Below are positions 61,313-64,000 of a stretch of DNA of 64,000 nt, piece by piece. The number at the start of each line of letters is the position of its first letter. The stretch's first letter is position 1. Position numbers and translations under genes: made by a program. This DNA is from Desulfopila inferna (lineage in GTDB: Bacteria; Desulfobacterota; Desulfobulbia; Desulfobulbales; Desulfocapsaceae), in contig NZ_JAFFQE010000002.1 of the NCBI RefSeq assembly GCF_016919005.1, forward strand, positions 682,001-746,000. Direction: 5' to 3'. Below the pieces are notes generated by a model. It was not told the DNA's origin, did no database searches, and worked only from the letters and a program-made list of their open reading frames with translations.

Positions 61313-62137
61313 ATGAGAAAATGGAAATGTGCTGCTTGTGGTTATGTGTTTTCTGCTGATGAACAACCTAAAAACTGTCCTGCCTGTGGAGCCGGAGCGG
61401 ACATGATTGCAGGTGAAGACGATAATGAGGAGTTGAAGGCGAAGGAGAAAAAAGGAAAACAACGACAGGAGGCCGCAGCCGATCCGGGAAAAGATCCCGC
61501 TGCCCAGAGAAAATGGAGATGTACCGTATGTAATTATGTGCATACAGGCGAGGAGCCGCCTGATGTCTGCCCGGTCTGCGGCGCTGACAAAAGCGCTTTT
61601 GTGGAAATTACCGAAAAGGAGACGGCAGGCGACAATCCGCCGGTAACCAACAAATCTGCGGTAAACCCCGAGGCGCCTGAGGAGGAGAAACCTTTCGGGA
61701 TTATCGGCGCCATCGTCACCCGTCACCATTTTCATCCTATCACTGTCCATATACCAAACGGAGTACTGCCGGTTGCCCTGGTATTTCTCCTTCTTGCCGT
61801 ATTTTTTCAGCAAAGAGCCATGGAACAGGCGGCTTTTTTCAATCTGATCTTTGTTCTCATCAGTTTGCCGGTGGTTTATGCAACCGGGTTTATTGCCTGG
61901 AAGAGAAAGTATCGCGGGGCTAGAACATTTATCTTCAAGGCCAAATGGGCCTGCAGTGCCATTATAGCCGTACTCATGATCATATTGGTTTTCTGGAGGA
62001 TTTTAGATCCGCAGGTTGTGTTTTCCGGAGGAACTGCGGGCTGGACGTACATTTCCCTGTGCGCTGTCGTACTTGCGGTGGCGGGATTTGCCGGAAGTCT
62101 TGGCGGACGACTGGTGTTTGGAAAAAATGTGGATTGA
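61313..62137 (+). CDS. Double rubredoxin-like domain fused to a DUF2231-type membrane domain
   Basis: A 274-residue protein. Two N-terminal iron-binding domains of the short rubredoxin/rubrerythrin-tail kind: CAACGY with CPACGA (residues 5-25) and CTVCNY with CPVCGA (about 71-91). A charged linker leads to four membrane segments from about residue 145, in a region with HHFHPITVHIPNGVLPVALV, which fits the DUF2231 pattern. It could carry electrons to or from the membrane or detoxify oxygen species; inference. ATG 61313 has GAGG upstream. Confidence 0.75.
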   Translation: MRKWKCAACGYVFSADEQPKNCPACGAGADMIAGEDDNEELKAKEKKGKQRQEAAADPGKDPAAQRKWRCTVCNYVHTGEEPPDVCPVCGADKSAFVEITEKETAGDNPPVTNKSAVNPEAPEEEKPFGIIGAIVTRHHFHPITVHIPNGVLPVALVFLLLAVFFQQRAMEQAAFFNLIFVLISLPVVYATGFIAWKRKYRGARTFIFKAKWACSAIIAVLMIILVFWRILDPQVVFSGGTAGWTYISLCAVVLAVAGFAGSLGGRLVFGKNVD

Positions 62138-62197
62138 CCAATTTGTTTCTCTGTCTTGATCACCAGGGAAAACTGAATCGTAATATCGGGAGGGTGC

Positions 62198-63490
62198 ATG
62201 ATTTATCACAATTCTCCAAAAACGCATCTTAATAATAACCTCGGTAGACTTTCAACTTCCGCTACCATTGCCATCCAGCAATTATGCAGGCAACTGCAAC
62301 AAGAAGGGAAAACCATCTACCGGCTGGGTCTGGGGCAGTCGCCTTTCCCAGTCCCGGCACCGGTGGTCAGGGCGCTTCAGGAAAATGCTCACCAGAAAGA
62401 TTACCTCGCCGTCAAGGGGCTCGAGGAATTGCGCCGGACCCTTGCCGCAAGTCACTGTGCCTCCTATGGCATCGGCTGCGATATTGAGGATGTCATCATT
62501 GGGCCCGGCTCCAAGGAGCTGATGTTTATCCTTCAGCTGGTTTACGATGGAGAGATATTGATACCCATACCCGCCTGGGTTTCCTATGCACCACAGGCCA
62601 GAATCATCGGCCGGCACGTCAACAATATCGTCACCGAGAAAAAAGACCGCTGGAAAGTTACAGCAGAGCAGATAGACAGTATCTGCAGGCTCGATCCCGG
62701 ACGATCCCGCATGCTGATCCTCAATTATCCTTCCAACCCCACCGGCCAGACCTATGATGCCAATGAATTGGAAGAGCTTGCCGAAGTAGTCTCTAAATAC
62801 CAGGTGCTGGTACTCTCCGATGAGATTTATGCCAGGATGACCTTCTCCGGAAAGCATACTTCCATTATCGACTATTATCCGGAAGGGACGATATTCAGCG
62901 GTGGGTTGAGTAAGTGGTGCGGGGCCGGCGGCTGGCGGCTGGGACTTTTCATTGTTCCGGAGGCCATGCGCTGGATCACCAATGCCATGGCAACGGTGGC
63001 CAGTGAGACCTTCACCTCCACCAGCGCTCCAATTCAATATGCGGCGATCGCCGCTTTCGAGGAAAATCCGGAGATCGATATATATGTCGACAGGTGTCGA
63101 CGAATACTTGGGGCACTGGCCGGAGACATAACCCGGAGGCTGGCCAAAACCGATATAGATGTCATTCCCGCCCAGGGAGGATTTTATATTTTTCCGGATT
63201 TCGGCAATTATCGTCTGAGGCTGGAGAAGAGACATATCTTCACCAGCGCTGAACTTTGTGACGAGCTTTTACATGAAACCGGGGTAGCCATTTTACCAGG
63301 CTCCGATTTCGGCAGACCTGTTACCGAACTTACCGCCAGGCTCGCCTTTGTCGATTTCGATGGTGAAAAGGCATTACGCGATTATCCGGGAGACGATGGC
63401 CTGGACCAGAGCTATCTGGCGACCTGCTGTACCAACACCCTGACGGGGATCGAGCGCATCATCGAATGGCTGGGGGCCCTGGATGAATAA
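62198..63490 (+). CDS. Class I/II pyridoxal-phosphate aminotransferase (aspartate aminotransferase-like)
   Basis: A 430-residue fold-type I PLP enzyme. Marks: GLGQSPFPVPAPVVRAL, GPGSKELMFILQLVY, NYPSNPTGQTY, LSDEIYARMTF and the PLP-lysine motif SGGLSKWCGAGGWRLG. Closest by motif to aspartate/aromatic aminotransferases. GGAGGG precedes ATG 62198. The substrate cannot be fixed from sequence. Confidence 0.9.
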   Translation: MIYHNSPKTHLNNNLGRLSTSATIAIQQLCRQLQQEGKTIYRLGLGQSPFPVPAPVVRALQENAHQKDYLAVKGLEELRRTLAASHCASYGIGCDIEDVIIGPGSKELMFILQLVYDGEILIPIPAWVSYAPQARIIGRHVNNIVTEKKDRWKVTAEQIDSICRLDPGRSRMLILNYPSNPTGQTYDANELEELAEVVSKYQVLVLSDEIYARMTFSGKHTSIIDYYPEGTIFSGGLSKWCGAGGWRLGLFIVPEAMRWITNAMATVASETFTSTSAPIQYAAIAAFEENPEIDIYVDRCRRILGALAGDITRRLAKTDIDVIPAQGGFYIFPDFGNYRLRLEKRHIFTSAELCDELLHETGVAILPGSDFGRPVTELTARLAFVDFDGEKALRDYPGDDGLDQSYLATCCTNTLTGIERIIEWLGALDE

Positions 63491-63677
63491 AGCGGAGTCT
63501 CAAACCTGGCCCGCACCGGTGATGTCTTGAAACAATGAAGTGAACACTTCTAGAACTCATAGCGGTGAGGAGAATTTTGTCTGGACTACAAATGTATTAC
63601 TTTGGTTGCGTGGAAAAGCTGCGGGCGTCGTCTGCCGTAGATACCATGCTTGCTGGAGGAATCACCGGGGCCGCTGA

Positions 63678-64000
63678 TTATTGCTTATCAAGCACCTCCA
63701 GGCTGACAAAAATGTCAACATCTCTGCCGAGAACCCCAGCCTCCAGAAACTTACCGGTGCCGACGCCATGGGCGAGACGATCAATAGTGACCCTGCCGTT
63801 GAAACCGGCAACCCGTGTTCCCTCCATCATTGGGTGCTCCTTTATTCCCGCCAGCCTCAGAGGCAGGTCGAGATCATATTCCTTTCCCTTTATGGTAAAG
63901 GTACCGGCTACATTATAAGTGTCGGGGCCTGATTCTGTTATCTCCCTGCTTTCAAAGCGGATAATGGGAAACTTCGATTCATCGAAAAAATCGGCAGAGA
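63678..64000 (-). CDS. YceI-family periplasmic protein, C-terminal part (partial)
   Basis: On the minus strand a frame is open from the window end to TAA at 63678-63680, giving 107 residues. It begins SADFFDESKFPIIRFES, the signature of YceI lipid-binding proteins, followed by YNVAGTFTIKGKEYDLDLPL and ending LEVLDKQ. The first part, with the signal peptide, lies outside the window. YceI proteins bind isoprenoids or similar lipids in the periplasm. Confidence 0.88.
   Translation of the reverse strand, partial: SADFFDESKFPIIRFESREITESGPDTYNVAGTFTIKGKEYDLDLPLRLAGIKEHPMMEGTRVAGFNGRVTIDRLAHGVGTGKFLEAGVLGRDVDIFVSLEVLDKQ

Noticed and set aside
1-64000. CRISPR arrays, tRNA or rRNA genes, prophage or transposase genes
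   Set aside because: None seen on either strand; the short repeats are dispersed and have no regular spacing.

Overview
The window looks like the chromosome of an anaerobic Desulfobacterota bacterium (sulfate-reducer type, Desulfobulbales-like; inferred from gene content, no marker gene was compared). The strongest pointers are a methylenetetrahydrofolate reductase / heterodisulfide-reductase-like (Hdr) gene cluster, an in-frame UGA in an Hdr-type iron-sulfur protein that fits selenocysteine, several PAS-type sensor kinases, a sigma-54 activator, and a complete Bat (MoxR/VWA) operon. I saw no tRNA, rRNA, CRISPR array, phage module or transposase gene.

Layout. 1-9 kb: end of radA, a small membrane protein, a 35-residue membrane peptide, a cyclase/cNMP-binding fusion, a DegP-type protease, class II DAHP synthase, an HsdR-N-domain protein and a CBS-pair protein. 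7.6-22 kb: a divergent sigma-54 activator faces a near-consensus -24/-12 promoter (9210-9225) that drives a long operon: TusA-like protein, Hdr selenoprotein, MetF-like protein, double-length HdrA, MvhD, MetV, MetF, CheY-like regulator and an ACT-domain protein, followed by two sensor kinases. This resembles the MetVF-HdrABC-MvhD complex of acetogens and is the most distinctive system here. 22-25.6 kb: a zinc-uptake operon (znuA-znuC-znuB-zur) behind two copies of a 15-bp operator-like dyad.

25.7-29 kb: YdbH-YnbE-YdbL, an intermembrane lipid-transport set. 29-34 kb: polysaccharide genes (ManC, WecA-type transferase, WbpM-type dehydratase) separated by repeats. 34-44 kb: transporters, a flavin-binding protein, a Ser/Thr kinase overlapping a phosphoesterase, two orphan proteins and an N-formylglutamate amidohydrolase. 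44-48.5 kb: LetA-LetB with seven MCE domains, a second intermembrane lipid system. 48.7-51.3 kb: PrmA, a PilZ protein and RsmE. 51-59.6 kb: moxR-DUF58-DUF4381-batA-batBC-batD-batE. 59.8-64 kb: a sorbosone-dehydrogenase-like propeller, a double-rubredoxin membrane protein, an aminotransferase, and the end of a YceI protein on the minus strand.

The intergenic space carries short dispersed elements of MITE type. One group has ends like TTGATGGACTCGTAAAAAG, a second has GTAACTATTCAGCA ends, and both carry the same core (GGGCATAAACTCCGACTTCG). A third type has TTAGTTAGTGCCTGTCCA ends. Two elements supply or overlap the stop codon of the neighbouring gene.
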